64,000 nt of DNA from Castellaniella defragrans_A (GCF_040394755.1 NZ_JBEBRQ010000007.1); one strand, 5' to 3'. Numbered from the stretch's first letter, positions 52,785-62,009 are shown. Numbers and translations: made by a program. Notes: generated from the sequence alone by a model not told the origin.

Positions 52785-55052
52785 TCAACCCTTGGAGCGG
52801 ACGATCTTCTGGACCTGAGGGACGTGGCGGATCGAGCGAATTACCTGGGCCAGATGCTTGCGGCTGTCCACCTGGATCGTCAGGTGGATGAGGGCCGTGG
52901 AGGTCGCCTCGTCGGGCATCGAAAGCTGGACGATATTGGAATCCGCCTCGGTGATTTCGGCGGCGATGCGGCCCAGTACGCCGCGCTCGTTGATGACGGT
53001 GATATCCAGGCGGGTTGTCAGGTGCCGCGCGGTGTTTGCGTCCCAGACCACGGGGATCCAGCGCTCGGGTTCACGGGTCTTTTGGCGCAGGGCGACCGGG
53101 CAGTCGGCCATGTGCACGACCAGTCCGTGCCCGAGGCGGATGCCGCCCATGATGGCATCGCCCGGCAGCGGACCGCAACATGGCGCGAGCTGCACCGCCT
53201 GCCCCTCGTTGCCGTGGATGATGATGGGTGCGCTGGCGATCGAGGTGAACTCGTCGACTGCCGCCGCAGTAGTGGCCAACAGGGTGTTTTCGGGGGCGAA
53301 GCGGCGGGCGACGACGGCGGCCAGCCGCTTGCCCAGGCCGATGTCGGCGAGGATCTCGTCGCGCGAGGTAGCGCCGGAACTCTTGGCCAGCCGATCCCAC
53401 TCGGGGTTGTCGTCGCTGGGATAGGCCAGGCCCAGTTGCTCGAAGGCCTGCGCCAGCAGACGGCGGCCGAAGGCGATGGATTCGGCATAGCGCTGGGTGC
53501 GCAGATAGTGCCGGATCTCGGAGCGCGCGCGGCCCGTGCGCACGTAATTGAGCCACTGCGCGCTGGGCCTGGAGGCCGTCGAGGTGATGATCTCGACCGA
53601 GTCGCCGCTGCGCAATTCGGAACGCAGCGGCGAGAATTCTCCGTTGATTTTGCAGGCGACCGTTTGATTGCCGACGTCGGTATGGATGGCGTAGGCAAAG
53701 TCGACCGGGGTCGCGCCTCGCGGCAAGGACAGGATCTTGCCTTGCGGCGTGAAGACGTAGACTGCGTCCGGGAACAGATCCACCTTGACGTGTTCGAGGA
53801 ATTCGCCGGAATCCCCGGTCTGGCTCTGGATGTCGAGCAGGGACTGCAGCCACTGGTGGGTGCGTTTTTGCAGATCGTTGAGTGAAGTGCCGTCCTCTTT
53901 GTAGAGCCAATGCGATGCGACGCCTTCCTCGGCGACGTGATCCATGTCGCGTGTGCGGAACTGAAATTCGACCGGGGTGCCGTAGGGGCCGATCAGAGAT
54001 GTGTGCAGGGATTGATAGCCATTGATTTTGGGAATGGCGATGTAGTCCTTGAATTTTCCGGGGACGGGCCGGTAGAGCTGGTGCAGGGTGCCCAGGGCCA
54101 GATAGCATTCGGGCAGGGTGTGGACCACGACCCGGAAGCCATAGATGTCGAGCACGTCCGAGAACGATTTTTTCTGCTCGACCATTTTTTTGTAGATCCC
54201 GTAGAGGGATTTTTCGCGGCCCGAAACCTCGGCGTCCAGGCCTGCGGCGGGCAGGGCCACGCGCACGGCCTCGGTGATGCGCGAGATCACCTCGCGGCGG
54301 TTGCCGCGCGCGGCCAGCATCGCCTTGTGCAGGACCGCGTAGCGGTTTGGATGCATGGCCTGGAAGCAGCGGTCCTGCATTTCGCGAAACAGTGCGTTGA
54401 GTCCCAGCCGGTGGGCGATGGGCGTGTAGATATCCATGGTCTCGCGCGCCACGCGCCGGCGTTTTTCCGGCGAGACGGCATCGAGCGTGCGGATATTGTG
54501 CAGGCGATCGGCGAGCTTGATGAGGATGACGCGCACATCGCGCGCCATCGCCAACAGCATTTTGCGGAACGATTCCGCTTGCTGCTCGGCCTTGGTGGCG
54601 AATTCGAGGCGTTCGAGCTTGGAGAGACCGTCGACGATTTCCGCGACCTCGGTGCCGAATTTTTCGGCGAGCTCTTGTTTGTCGACCCCCTGATCCTCGA
54701 TGACGTCGTGCAGCAGGGCAGCCATCAGGGAATCGGCGTCGAGCTTCCAGCCGGCGCAGATCTCGGTGACGGCGATCGGATGAGAGATGTAGGGCTCCCC
54801 GCTGGCGCGGAACTGGCCCAGATGCGCGTTATCGGCGAAGCGGTACGCCTCGCGCACACGCTCGACGTCGCGGGCGCTGAGATACGTGCTGATGATGCTG
54901 GTCAGCCCCGCGAGCGAGGCGACCGGATTGGCGGGCGTTTCGGGCGTTGTGGCGGGTGCGGCGGTGTGAGGCTTGCGGCGCTTGAGCCGGGGGCCCTTTT
55001 TCAGGACTGCCAGCAGGCCAGACGAAGCGCCGCGTAGACCCGGAAACGCCAT
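52785..55052 (-). CDS. spoT: Bifunctional (p)ppGpp synthetase/hydrolase SpoT
   Basis: A 755-residue RelA/SpoT protein. The HD hydrolase domain has H91, H115-D116 and D182 (HPIAVTEI, LLHDVIED, IKLADRLHN), so hydrolase activity is expected. The synthetase domain has GREKSLYGIYKKM, DIYGFRVVVHT and GYQSLHTSLIGPYG. A TGS domain (VYVFTPQGKILSLPRGATP) and a C-terminal ACT domain follow. The first 45 residues are variable. The ATG lies 14 bases after the rpoZ stop. With gmk and rpoZ upstream it forms the conserved gmk-rpoZ-spoT operon, which joins guanine nucleotide supply to the stringent response. Confidence 0.96.
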   Translation of the reverse strand: MAFPGLRGASSGLLAVLKKGPRLKRRKPHTAAPATTPETPANPVASLAGLTSIISTYLSARDVERVREAYRFADNAHLGQFRASGEPYISHPIAVTEICAGWKLDADSLMAALLHDVIEDQGVDKQELAEKFGTEVAEIVDGLSKLERLEFATKAEQQAESFRKMLLAMARDVRVILIKLADRLHNIRTLDAVSPEKRRRVARETMDIYTPIAHRLGLNALFREMQDRCFQAMHPNRYAVLHKAMLAARGNRREVISRITEAVRVALPAAGLDAEVSGREKSLYGIYKKMVEQKKSFSDVLDIYGFRVVVHTLPECYLALGTLHQLYRPVPGKFKDYIAIPKINGYQSLHTSLIGPYGTPVEFQFRTRDMDHVAEEGVASHWLYKEDGTSLNDLQKRTHQWLQSLLDIQSQTGDSGEFLEHVKVDLFPDAVYVFTPQGKILSLPRGATPVDFAYAIHTDVGNQTVACKINGEFSPLRSELRSGDSVEIITSTASRPSAQWLNYVRTGRARSEIRHYLRTQRYAESIAFGRRLLAQAFEQLGLAYPSDDNPEWDRLAKSSGATSRDEILADIGLGKRLAAVVARRFAPENTLLATTAAAVDEFTSIASAPIIIHGNEGQAVQLAPCCGPLPGDAIMGGIRLGHGLVVHMADCPVALRQKTREPERWIPVVWDANTARHLTTRLDITVINERGVLGRIAAEITEADSNIVQLSMPDEATSTALIHLTIQVDSRKHLAQVIRSIRHVPQVQKIVRSKG

Positions 55053-55065
55053 GGACAGCCTCCGA

Positions 55066-55269
55066 TCAGGTCGGGACTTTGCGCAGCATCTCGGTCCCGA
55101 CCAAGCCCTTGGCGATCTCGCGCAGGGCGGTGACGGTGGGCTTGTTGTGGGTTTCGATGCGCGACTCGTGGCCTTGGGCCAGCTCGCGCGCACGGTAGGT
55201 CGCGACCAGCGTCAGGTCGAAACGGTTCGGGACTTGTTCGAGGCAGTCTTCTACGGTGATTCGGGCCAT
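55066..55269 (-). CDS. rpoZ: RNA polymerase omega subunit
   Basis: A 67-residue protein matching the omega subunit: ARITVEDCLEQVPNRFDLTLVAT is split over its two first helices, followed by RARELAQG and KPTVTALREIAKGLVG. Omega stabilises the beta-prime subunit and forms part of a ppGpp-binding site. It is slightly shorter than in E. coli (91 residues), as usual in betaproteobacteria. It lies between gmk (16 bases upstream) and spoT (14 bases downstream) in one operon. Confidence 0.95.
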   Translation of the reverse strand: MARITVEDCLEQVPNRFDLTLVATYRARELAQGHESRIETHNKPTVTALREIAKGLVGTEMLRKVPT

Positions 55270-55284
55270 AAGTGTCTTGGGTGC

Positions 55285-55935
55285 TCAGGTAGCGGTTGAG
55301 GTCGAGGGAGTCTTGCTGATGCCGAGCTGGGTAAAGAGCTCTGCGTGGCGGGCAGCCTGCGCGCCATAGCGTAACCGGGTCGCGGCGACGACATGGAACA
55401 GCTGCTCGATGGCAAGGCTAAATTCTTGATTAATAATAACATATTGGCAATCGGAAGCGTGCGCCATTTCGCCGCCGGCCGCCAGCAGCCGGCGGGCGAT
55501 GACCTGCGGGGCGTCCTGCCCGCGGTTTTTGAGGCGCGCTTCCAACGCCTCGATCGAAGGCGGCAGGATGAAGATGCCGACCGCCTGCGGGTAATGGCGG
55601 CGGACCTGGCGCGCGCCCTGCCAGTCGATTTCGAGGATGATGTCCGTGCCTGCCGCCAGGGCGCGTTCGACCGGCGCGCGTGGCGTTCCATAAAAGTTGC
55701 CGTGGACCTCGGCCCATTCCAGCATGCCGTCCTGATCACGCAGCGACTGGAATTCGGAAGGTTCCACGAACAGATAGTGCTGTTTGTCTTTTTCACCCGG
55801 CCGTGGTGCGCGCGTGGTGCATGAAATCGACAGAGCGAGGGAGGCGTCCTTGGCCAGCAAGGCGTTGACCAGGCTGGATTTGCCCGCGCCGCTGGGGGCG
55901 ACGATCATGAAAATATTACCGGCGTGCTGCGTCAT
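55285..55935 (-). CDS. gmk: Guanylate kinase
   Basis: A 216-residue nucleoside monophosphate kinase that converts GMP to GDP with ATP. The P-loop APSGAGKSS lies at 13-21, SISCTTRAPRPGEKDKQHY is the GMP-binding region, and ILEIDWQGARQVR is conserved in the core. The C terminus (QLGISKTPSTSTAT) is variable. The chosen ATG overlaps the stop of the upstream unrecognised gene (ATGA), and rpoZ follows closely. An internal ATG at residue 10 is possible but would leave the first strand short. Confidence 0.95.
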   Translation of the reverse strand: MTQHAGNIFMIVAPSGAGKSSLVNALLAKDASLALSISCTTRAPRPGEKDKQHYLFVEPSEFQSLRDQDGMLEWAEVHGNFYGTPRAPVERALAAGTDIILEIDWQGARQVRRHYPQAVGIFILPPSIEALEARLKNRGQDAPQVIARRLLAAGGEMAHASDCQYVIINQEFSLAIEQLFHVVAATRLRYGAQAARHAELFTQLGISKTPSTSTAT

Positions 55936-56279
55936 GGCGTGGTGTTCGATGAAGGGTCGGGAAGGAGCGATGCCATGCCCAGCTCGGCGAGCGTTTCCCG
56001 GTAGGCGCCGGGGCCGGTGCACAGAAATACGATCGCGTCGCCTGGGTTCAGATTGAACAGCACGTCCTGGATTCGTTCGGAGGCGTCGTCGCCGTCGTCG
56101 ATCGCGGCAACGTGGACATCGCCGTCCTGCTCGAAGCGTTCGGGCGGTACCAGGGCGGCTACGTGCTCGACGTCGGCGTCGCGCAAGGCGACGTAGACGC
56201 GGAAATCCAGGTCTTCGAGGGTGATGTCGAGTACATATCCCTGGTCGAGGCGATCGACCAGGCGGCTGTCCAGGGGCAT
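55932..56279 (-). CDS. Hypothetical acidic protein upstream of gmk
   Basis: I do not recognise this 115-residue protein. It is strongly acidic, with many Asp/Glu (IDDGDDASERIQDVLF), no signal peptide, no membrane segment and no cysteine cluster. Two parts look structured: YVLDITLEDLDFRVYVALRD, like paired strands, and LFNLNPGDAIVFLCTGPGAYRETLAELG, like a strand, loop and helix. Codon use with G/C in third positions matches its neighbours, supporting a real gene. Its stop overlaps the gmk ATG by four bases, which implies coupled translation. No strong ribosome-binding site precedes its ATG. A link to nucleotide metabolism is suggested by position only. Confidence 0.65.
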   Translation of the reverse strand: MPLDSRLVDRLDQGYVLDITLEDLDFRVYVALRDADVEHVAALVPPERFEQDGDVHVAAIDDGDDASERIQDVLFNLNPGDAIVFLCTGPGAYRETLAELGMASLLPDPSSNTTP

Positions 56280-56392
56280 GGGGCTGTCTTTGAAGGCGGC
56301 GATAAGCGGAAATTATAAACGGCGGGCCCCATCCGATGCAGGCGCGAACACCGTCCGGCTTGTTCCTGGCGCCGGACTTATCCGGAAGTTTC

Positions 56393-57178
56393 CTAAATCG
56401 TGGCGAATTCCGCGACGACCGGCGCATGGTCCGATGGTTTTTCCCAACCCCGCGGGGTTTTGTCGACGGTGCACGAGCGGCATTGCGGCGCCAGGGATGG
56501 CGAGGCGAGGATATGGTCGATGCGCATCCCCGCGTTGCGCCGGAAGGCGAAGCGGCGATAATCCCACCAGGTGAAGGATTGCGGCGCCTGCTCGAATTGC
56601 CGGAAGGTGTCGGACAGGCCCAGTTCCAGCAGCGCGCCGAAAGCCGCGCGTTCGGGGGCCGACACCAGGATCTCGCCCTCCCAGGCCACAGGGTCGTGAA
56701 CATCCTCGTCGGCGGGCGCCACGTTGTAGTCCCCGAGGATCGCCAGGCGCGGATAGCGGCGCAGTTCGTCGCCGATCCAGTCGCGCAGGCGGGCGAACCA
56801 GTCGAGCTTGTAGGCGTACTTGTCGCTGCCCACCGATTGGCCGTTGGGGCAATAGGCGCTGATGACGCGCACCGGTTCGCCGTTCGCGCCGGGCAGGGTG
56901 GCGGCGATGATGCGGCTTTGCGGATCATCGTGGCCGGGGATATTGCGCTGGATCTCGCCGCCCGCGCAGCGGCTGACGATGGCCACGCCGTTGTAGGTTT
57001 TCTGGCCCGCCCAGCAGGCCTGGTAGCCATGCCGGGCAAAAGCCTCGGCTGGGAATTTCTCGTCGGGCAGCTTCAGTTCCTGGAGACACAGGGCATCGAC
57101 GGGGTTGGCCTCGAGCCAGTCCAGCACGTGAGGCAGGCGCACGTTCAGGGAGTTGACGTTCCAGGTGGCGAGTTTCAT
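56393..57178 (-). CDS. xthA: Exodeoxyribonuclease III
   Basis: A 261-residue AP endonuclease/3'-5' exonuclease of the EEP fold. N7 and E34 (KLATWNVNSLNVR and LCLQELKLPD) bind metal, GDYNVAPADEDVHD supplies the active-site Asp/Asn, and PSDHAPVVAEF the catalytic Asp-His pair. RNAGMRIDHILAS is also conserved. It repairs abasic sites and blocked 3' ends. The enzyme is similar in size to E. coli XthA (268 residues). It is upstream of the acidic protein and gmk on the same strand, with a 113-base gap that may hold a separate promoter. Confidence 0.95.
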   Translation of the reverse strand: MKLATWNVNSLNVRLPHVLDWLEANPVDALCLQELKLPDEKFPAEAFARHGYQACWAGQKTYNGVAIVSRCAGGEIQRNIPGHDDPQSRIIAATLPGANGEPVRVISAYCPNGQSVGSDKYAYKLDWFARLRDWIGDELRRYPRLAILGDYNVAPADEDVHDPVAWEGEILVSAPERAAFGALLELGLSDTFRQFEQAPQSFTWWDYRRFAFRRNAGMRIDHILASPSLAPQCRSCTVDKTPRGWEKPSDHAPVVAEFATI

Positions 57179-57275
57179 GCGATTGATATTTCTTTGGGTA
57201 ATCAGATGGTTAGCACGTTATCACAAACCGTGTTTTCGAGCCGGCAGCCCACGGCCCGCTCGGCCGGATGACGCA

Positions 57276-57320
57276 GGGCCTGTTGCGCAGGGGGATGAAA
57301 CACCTCCGCGCAACAGGCCC
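57276..57320. other. Strong stem-loop between livK and xthA
   Basis: GGGCCTGTTGCGC and its exact complement form a 13-base stem with a 19-base loop, in which GGGG and CACCTCC could extend pairing. It lies downstream of livK and upstream of xthA on the minus strand. Neither side has a T-run, so it may be a transcript-end stabiliser, attenuator or factor-dependent terminator rather than an intrinsic terminator. Confidence 0.6.
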
Positions 57321-57354
57321 CGGGCAGTCTTTGAGGTGCCGCTACCGTCCGATG

Positions 57355-58533
57355 TTATTGTTTTTTGTAAGGCAGCAGCTTGCCATCCTTGACGATCACG
57401 TGCCGATAGGATTCGGTCTTTTGCATACCGTCCTCGTCAAACGCCTTGTCGCCCGTCACACCGGCGTAGTTTTGCGACACTGAGGTCAGTGCGTTGCGGA
57501 TGGCGTCTGAATGGGCGGCTCCCGCCTGCTGGATGGCCAGGGCCACCAACATGGCCGAGTCATAGGCATAGCTGCCGAAGACACTGGTGGGGTTTTCGCC
57601 AAACGCCTGTTTGTAGTCGGCTGAATACGCATCGTAGGCCGGGCCGGTCGATCCGGGTTCCAGGCCTTTGATGCCTTCGCCGATCTCCGGCGTTTTTTCG
57701 ATGTCGGTGATCCACAGGGAGGGATAGTCGGCGTACCAGTTTTTCCCGACCTGTATTCCCTGCTGATAGGCCTCCTGCATCAGCAGGCGCGCCTCGGCCC
57801 CATAAGCGGTGAACAGGACTACGTCAGGGTTTTGGGATACGGTGCGGCGCAGTTCGGCGTTGTAGTCCGATTTGCCTTCCTCATAGCGCACCTTGGTGAC
57901 GCATTTTGCCTTGTAGGCGCTTTCCAGTTGCTGGCATGCCTGGATTTCCATCCCCACCCCGAAGGGGTTGTTGGTCATCAGGCTGGCGTAAGTGGCGCCG
58001 TGGGAATCCTCCTCGGCAAAATCCGCCAGGGCGCGGCCCATCAGATCATCCAGGCCCATGGTGCTGAACAGATAGGGTCCGATTTTCCGCAGTTCGGGCG
58101 ATGTGGATGAGGAGCAGATTTCCACGACCTTGGATTGTTGTGCAAACTGGCCGGTGGGAACGCAGACGCCGCTGGAGAGAACCCCAAGCACCACAGGGAC
58201 TTTATCCACGTTGACCAGCTTGCGCATTGCGTCCAGGGCCGACGCCGGGCGGGATTCCGTGTCCTCGATGATCAGCTTGATTTCGCCACCCAGGGATTTC
58301 GGGTCGACATGGATGGTTGTGCCATCCTTTTGCGGGATATCGAACCCCTGGTTGATGCGCTGGGCAGCCAGCTGGATGCCTCGGGAAATATCCTTGCCCT
58401 GGATGGCGCTGGTGCCTGTCAGCGGCACCAGCACGCCGACCTTGATGTCGGCGGCCAGGGCCGGGCTGATCAGTCCAGCGCATGCCAAGGCCGTGGTGGC
58501 CCCTGCGGCCAGATGAATGAATGTCTTTTTCAT
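57355..58533 (-). CDS. livK: Branched-chain amino acid ABC transporter substrate-binding protein
   Basis: A 392-residue periplasmic binding protein with a signal peptide (KKTFIHLAAGATTALACAG, cleavage near ALA-AD). DIKVGVLVPLTGTSAIQGKD is the classic start of the LivJ/LivK type I fold, and VPVVLGVLSSGVCVPTGQFA and FGSYAYDSAMLVALAIQQAG follow as in the family. It delivers the substrate to LivHMGF, whose genes lie directly upstream on the same strand, 99 bases before it. The true ligand could be a branched-chain amino acid, another amino acid or an aromatic acid; the family is broad. Confidence 0.9.
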   Translation of the reverse strand: MKKTFIHLAAGATTALACAGLISPALAADIKVGVLVPLTGTSAIQGKDISRGIQLAAQRINQGFDIPQKDGTTIHVDPKSLGGEIKLIIEDTESRPASALDAMRKLVNVDKVPVVLGVLSSGVCVPTGQFAQQSKVVEICSSSTSPELRKIGPYLFSTMGLDDLMGRALADFAEEDSHGATYASLMTNNPFGVGMEIQACQQLESAYKAKCVTKVRYEEGKSDYNAELRRTVSQNPDVVLFTAYGAEARLLMQEAYQQGIQVGKNWYADYPSLWITDIEKTPEIGEGIKGLEPGSTGPAYDAYSADYKQAFGENPTSVFGSYAYDSAMLVALAIQQAGAAHSDAIRNALTSVSQNYAGVTGDKAFDEDGMQKTESYRHVIVKDGKLLPYKKQ

Positions 58534-58632
58534 GCGATCTACCTCCGGGTGGGTGGTGGGGCGTCTGCGGCGGGTTGGTGTGGTGGCGGGCCCGCCTTTT
58601 GGGTGCGCATGGAGTGCGCGGGCTTCGTCAGG

Positions 58633-59349
58633 CTAGGTCTTGGCAGTGCCCAGATAAGCATCACGAATCTTTTCATCGGTCAGTATGTGGTCGGCGGGAC
58701 CGTCAAAGGCGTTTTTCCCGTCCGCCATCACGATGCCGAAGGCCGAACACCGCAAGGAGAGTTCGGCATTTTGTTCAACGATCAATACGGTGCGGCCCAT
58801 GGCATTGATTTCCTGGATTTTTTCGAACACTTCAGCCGCGATGCGGGGGGACAGGGCGGCGGTAGGTTCGTCCAGCAGCAGCAGGCGAGGTTCAGTCATC
58901 AGGGCACGGGCCAGGGCCAGCATCTGGCGCTCGCCGCCGCTCATGGTATGTACGCGCTGGCGCCGCCGTTCGGCCAGACGGGGAAAGCGTTCGTATTGCA
59001 GGGCGATGCGCTCGGCAAGTTGGTTGCGCAACAGGGTATAGCCGCCCATTTTGAGGTTTTCCTCCACCGACAGGGACGGAAAGACGTTATCCAGCTGGGG
59101 GACGAACGCGATCCCTTCCAAGACCCGGATATGGGCCGCCAGGTTGGTGATGTCCCGGCCATCGAACAGCACCTGACCCGAGCGGGGAATCAGAAAGCCC
59201 ATCAGCGACTTCAGCAAGGTCGATTTCCCCGCGCCGTTGGGCCCGATGATGGTGGTGATCCGGCCCTCGGCGACCTTCAATTCGACCCCGTGCAATATCT
59301 CTGTATCGCCGTAACCGGCCACCAGATTTTTGACTTGCAAGATACCCAT
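58633..59349 (-). CDS. livF: Branched-chain amino acid ABC transporter ATPase LivF
   Basis: A 238-residue ATPase of the LivF type. GYGDTEILHGVELKV is its characteristic N-terminal region, Walker A is IIGPNGAGKSTLLKSL, the signature is TMSGGERQMLALARAL, and Walker B is LLLLDEPTAALSP. IVEQNAELSLRCSAFGIVM holds the switch region (here IVEQN). It works as a heterodimer with LivG on the LivHM channel. The ATG lies eight bases after the livG stop. The open frame extends upstream but that part overlaps livG. Confidence 0.94.
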   Translation of the reverse strand: MGILQVKNLVAGYGDTEILHGVELKVAEGRITTIIGPNGAGKSTLLKSLMGFLIPRSGQVLFDGRDITNLAAHIRVLEGIAFVPQLDNVFPSLSVEENLKMGGYTLLRNQLAERIALQYERFPRLAERRRQRVHTMSGGERQMLALARALMTEPRLLLLDEPTAALSPRIAAEVFEKIQEINAMGRTVLIVEQNAELSLRCSAFGIVMADGKNAFDGPADHILTDEKIRDAYLGTAKT

Positions 59350-59357
59350 GCGTCTTC

Positions 59358-60167
59358 CTATGGCTGTGAGCTTTGGCCGCTGACGGCCACTTCCGTGTCG
59401 GGATTGAGCTGGCCTCCGGCGGCGATATAGGCCCGCAGCACGTCCTCGCGTCCCAGCACATCCTCCACGGGGCCTTCGGCCAGCACATGACCCATGTCCA
59501 GTACGCACAGGGTGTCGCAGAGCTCACGAATTACGGCCATATTGTGTTCGATGATCAGAAAGCTCTGGCCGTCTTTGCGCAGGTTCTTGATCACGTCAAC
59601 GATGTCGTCGATCAGCCGGGGGTTGACGCCAGCGACCGGCTCGTCCAGCAGGATCAGCCGGGGGTTTGCCATCAGCACCTGCACCAGGGCCAGCAATTTT
59701 TTCTGCCCGCCGGACAGGCCGCCGGCCAATTCATTGGCGTGATTTTCCAGTTTCACCATTTCCAGCAGATGCCAGGCGCGTTCCAGGTTGTGCCGTTCTT
59801 CGCGGCGCACGGCCTGCGGATGCAGGGCGGCCATCAGGATGCGTTCGCCCAGCTGCTGGCGAGCCCCCAGCAACATGTTTTCCATGACCGTCATGCGCTG
59901 GGGGTTCAGGGTGATCTGGAACGTGCGGCACAGGCCCAGGCGGGCAATCTGATGTGGCTTCAGCTGTTCGATGGCCTGTCCTTCGAACAGGATCTGGCCG
60001 GCGTTGGGTCGCAGGAAGCCGGAAATAATATGCACCAGGGTCGTCTTGCCCGACCCGTTGGGGCCGATCAGCCCGGTGATCTGACCGGCTTGCGCAGACA
60101 GGGAAACATCCTGCAACGCCGTCAGGCCGCCGAAATTCCGCGATATTTTTTTGACTTCAAGCAGCAT
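59358..60167 (-). CDS. livG: Branched-chain amino acid ABC transporter ATPase LivG
   Basis: A 269-residue ATPase of the LivG type: ISRNFGGLTALQDVSLS, Walker A LIGPNGSGKTTLVHII, the LivG mark RLGLCRTFQ, signature GLSGGQKKLLALVQVL, Walker B LILLDEPVAGVNP and switch IIEHNM. It pairs with LivF to drive import. It overlaps the end of livM by 11 bases. The C-terminal 15 residues after the usual end are Ser/Gln-rich and not conserved. Confidence 0.94.
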   Translation of the reverse strand: MLLEVKKISRNFGGLTALQDVSLSAQAGQITGLIGPNGSGKTTLVHIISGFLRPNAGQILFEGQAIEQLKPHQIARLGLCRTFQITLNPQRMTVMENMLLGARQQLGERILMAALHPQAVRREERHNLERAWHLLEMVKLENHANELAGGLSGGQKKLLALVQVLMANPRLILLDEPVAGVNPRLIDDIVDVIKNLRKDGQSFLIIEHNMAVIRELCDTLCVLDMGHVLAEGPVEDVLGREDVLRAYIAAGGQLNPDTEVAVSGQSSQP

Positions 60168-61092
60168 GGCGGCCTCCCACGGCTGGGGAGGGCTTGCGGT
60201 ACAGGCGTTTGCGTTCGGGCACCAGACCGCGCGGCAGATACAGGATGACCAGGATGATCAGCACGCCAATCAGCACCATGCGCAAGGCAGCCAAGGTCGC
60301 GGAAAACTCCGGCGGAAAGTCGATGAAGCGGGTGGAGTTGTAGATGAGTTCAATCACCAGAGTGCCTGCGAGGGCCCCCAGATTGTTGCCGGGTCCGCCC
60401 ATGATCACCATGGCCCAGATCAGGAAAGTTTCCAGCGGCATGAAAAACCGGGGGTCGATGAAGCCCACGAAATGGGCATACAGGCTGCCGCCGGCGGCAG
60501 CCAGGATGCCGCCGACCACCAAGGCGCTGATCCGGGCGCGGCGCACATCTTTGCCCAGGGCGCGCGCCACTTCGTCGCTTTCGCGAATACCTTTCAGGAC
60601 CCGCCCGAAAGGCGAACGGTCGAGCCAGGTGACCAGCAAGTAAGCCACGGCCACGCACAGCAGGACCAGGGCCAGGTAGAAATAGCCATACTGCGCGGCG
60701 GGGATGACATCGCGCAAAGGCGCGGGAATGCTGCTGATGCCATAGGACGCCCCCACATAATCGCTGCCCAGGTTGGTATTGAGAAAAATGATGCGGATGA
60801 GCTCGGCCGCCGCCAGGGTGGCGATGGCCCAGTAGTCCTGGCGTAGATCGCCGATGGGCAGGGCCATCAAGGCGCCCAGCAGGCCGCCGCCCGCCAGGGC
60901 CAGGACAAAGCCGATGCCCATGGGCCAACCCATGATCGCCGTGGCAATGCTGGATAAATAAGCCCCCACCATGAAAAAGGCGACCTGGCCGAAATTGACC
61001 AGCCCGGTCTGACCATACTGGAAGCTGAGGCTGAGGCTGATCAACCCGTAGATGCCGACAATCGTCAGCAGATAGACAAGAAAGTCAATCAT
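60157..61092 (-). CDS. livM: Branched-chain amino acid ABC transporter permease LivM
   Basis: A 311-residue permease with about eight to ten membrane spans. LSLSFQYGQTGLVNFGQVAFFMVGAY is spread over the family's first conserved segment, and GIRESDEVARALGKDVRRAR is the cytoplasmic coupling helix loop that meets the ATPases. MVIMGGPGNNLGALAGT is another LivM/LivH mark. The ATG overlaps the livH stop by one base (TGATG). The basic C terminus (PERKRLYRKP) lies in the cytoplasm. Confidence 0.93.
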   Translation of the reverse strand: MIDFLVYLLTIVGIYGLISLSLSFQYGQTGLVNFGQVAFFMVGAYLSSIATAIMGWPMGIGFVLALAGGGLLGALMALPIGDLRQDYWAIATLAAAELIRIIFLNTNLGSDYVGASYGISSIPAPLRDVIPAAQYGYFYLALVLLCVAVAYLLVTWLDRSPFGRVLKGIRESDEVARALGKDVRRARISALVVGGILAAAGGSLYAHFVGFIDPRFFMPLETFLIWAMVIMGGPGNNLGALAGTLVIELIYNSTRFIDFPPEFSATLAALRMVLIGVLIILVILYLPRGLVPERKRLYRKPSPAVGGRHAA

Positions 61093-62009
61093 CAGGCGCG
61101 CCTCCCCAGAATGCCCCGCGGCATGACCAGCAGGATCAGGATCAGGATGACAAAGGTGATGCCGGTTTTGAAGCCGACGGGGATATAGAGGTCTGTGACG
61201 GTGCTGAAACCCAGCAGATTGGTCAGCGGCGCCCAGTTGATGACCAGGCCGATGTTCTCGGCAAAGGCGACGATGCAGGCCCCCAGCACGGCCCCGTGTA
61301 CGTTGCCGATGCCTCCAACAATCACGGCGGCGAACACCGCCACCATGATTTCGAAGCCCATGTTGGACTGGATCTGGGCCACCAGCCCCAGCATGATGCC
61401 GCCCAGGGCGCCCAGTGCAGCCCCGATGAACCACACAATGCGGATGATGCGTTCGGTGTAGATGCCGCTGGCTTCGGAGAGCTGGGCGTTGTCGGCGGTG
61501 GCGCGCATGGCGACCCCCAGCTTGGTGCGGGTCAGCAGTAGATGAAAGATCAGCATGGAGACGGCGGCTGCGGTGATGACCCCGGCGCCGGCAGGCGAGA
61601 GGCGGGCGCCGAAAATCATCCAGGGCCGTGACAAGGGCAGTGGGTAGGCGTGGGCCCCGGCTCCCCAGATGGCCTGCACCCCATATTGCATGACCATGCC
61701 CAGCCCGAATGAGGCGATCATCAGGATGGCGGCGGGTCGGTTGCGCAGCTTGGCGAAGATGAGCTTGTCGCTGAGTACCCCCAGACTTCCGGTGATGACG
61801 CAGGCAATCAGCGCGCCGACCAGAATGGCCCAGGCCGCAGGCAGGGGCAGCGCCAGGCTGACGGACAGCGCGACAAATGCCCCAATGGTGCCGAACTGCA
61901 CATGGGCGAAGCTGGCAAAGCGCAGAATATCGTAGACCATGGTCAGGCCTACCCCGATCAGGGCCAGTTCCGAGGCACGGATCAGGCTGTCAAGAATAAT
62001 CTGGATCAT
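61092..62009 (-). CDS. livH: Branched-chain amino acid ABC transporter permease LivH
   Basis: A 305-residue permease and first gene of the liv operon. ALIGVGLTMVYDILRFASFAHV is the N-terminal LivH region, LGVAMRATADNAQLSEASGI the coupling loop, and VGGIGNVHGAVLGACIVAFAEN the C-terminal conserved part. Order livH-livM-livG-livF-livK with overlaps or short gaps points to one transcript starting in the AT-rich region upstream. The binding protein gene being last, rather than first, is a common alternative order. Confidence 0.93.
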   Translation of the reverse strand: MIQIILDSLIRASELALIGVGLTMVYDILRFASFAHVQFGTIGAFVALSVSLALPLPAAWAILVGALIACVITGSLGVLSDKLIFAKLRNRPAAILMIASFGLGMVMQYGVQAIWGAGAHAYPLPLSRPWMIFGARLSPAGAGVITAAAVSMLIFHLLLTRTKLGVAMRATADNAQLSEASGIYTERIIRIVWFIGAALGALGGIMLGLVAQIQSNMGFEIMVAVFAAVIVGGIGNVHGAVLGACIVAFAENIGLVINWAPLTNLLGFSTVTDLYIPVGFKTGITFVILILILLVMPRGILGRRA

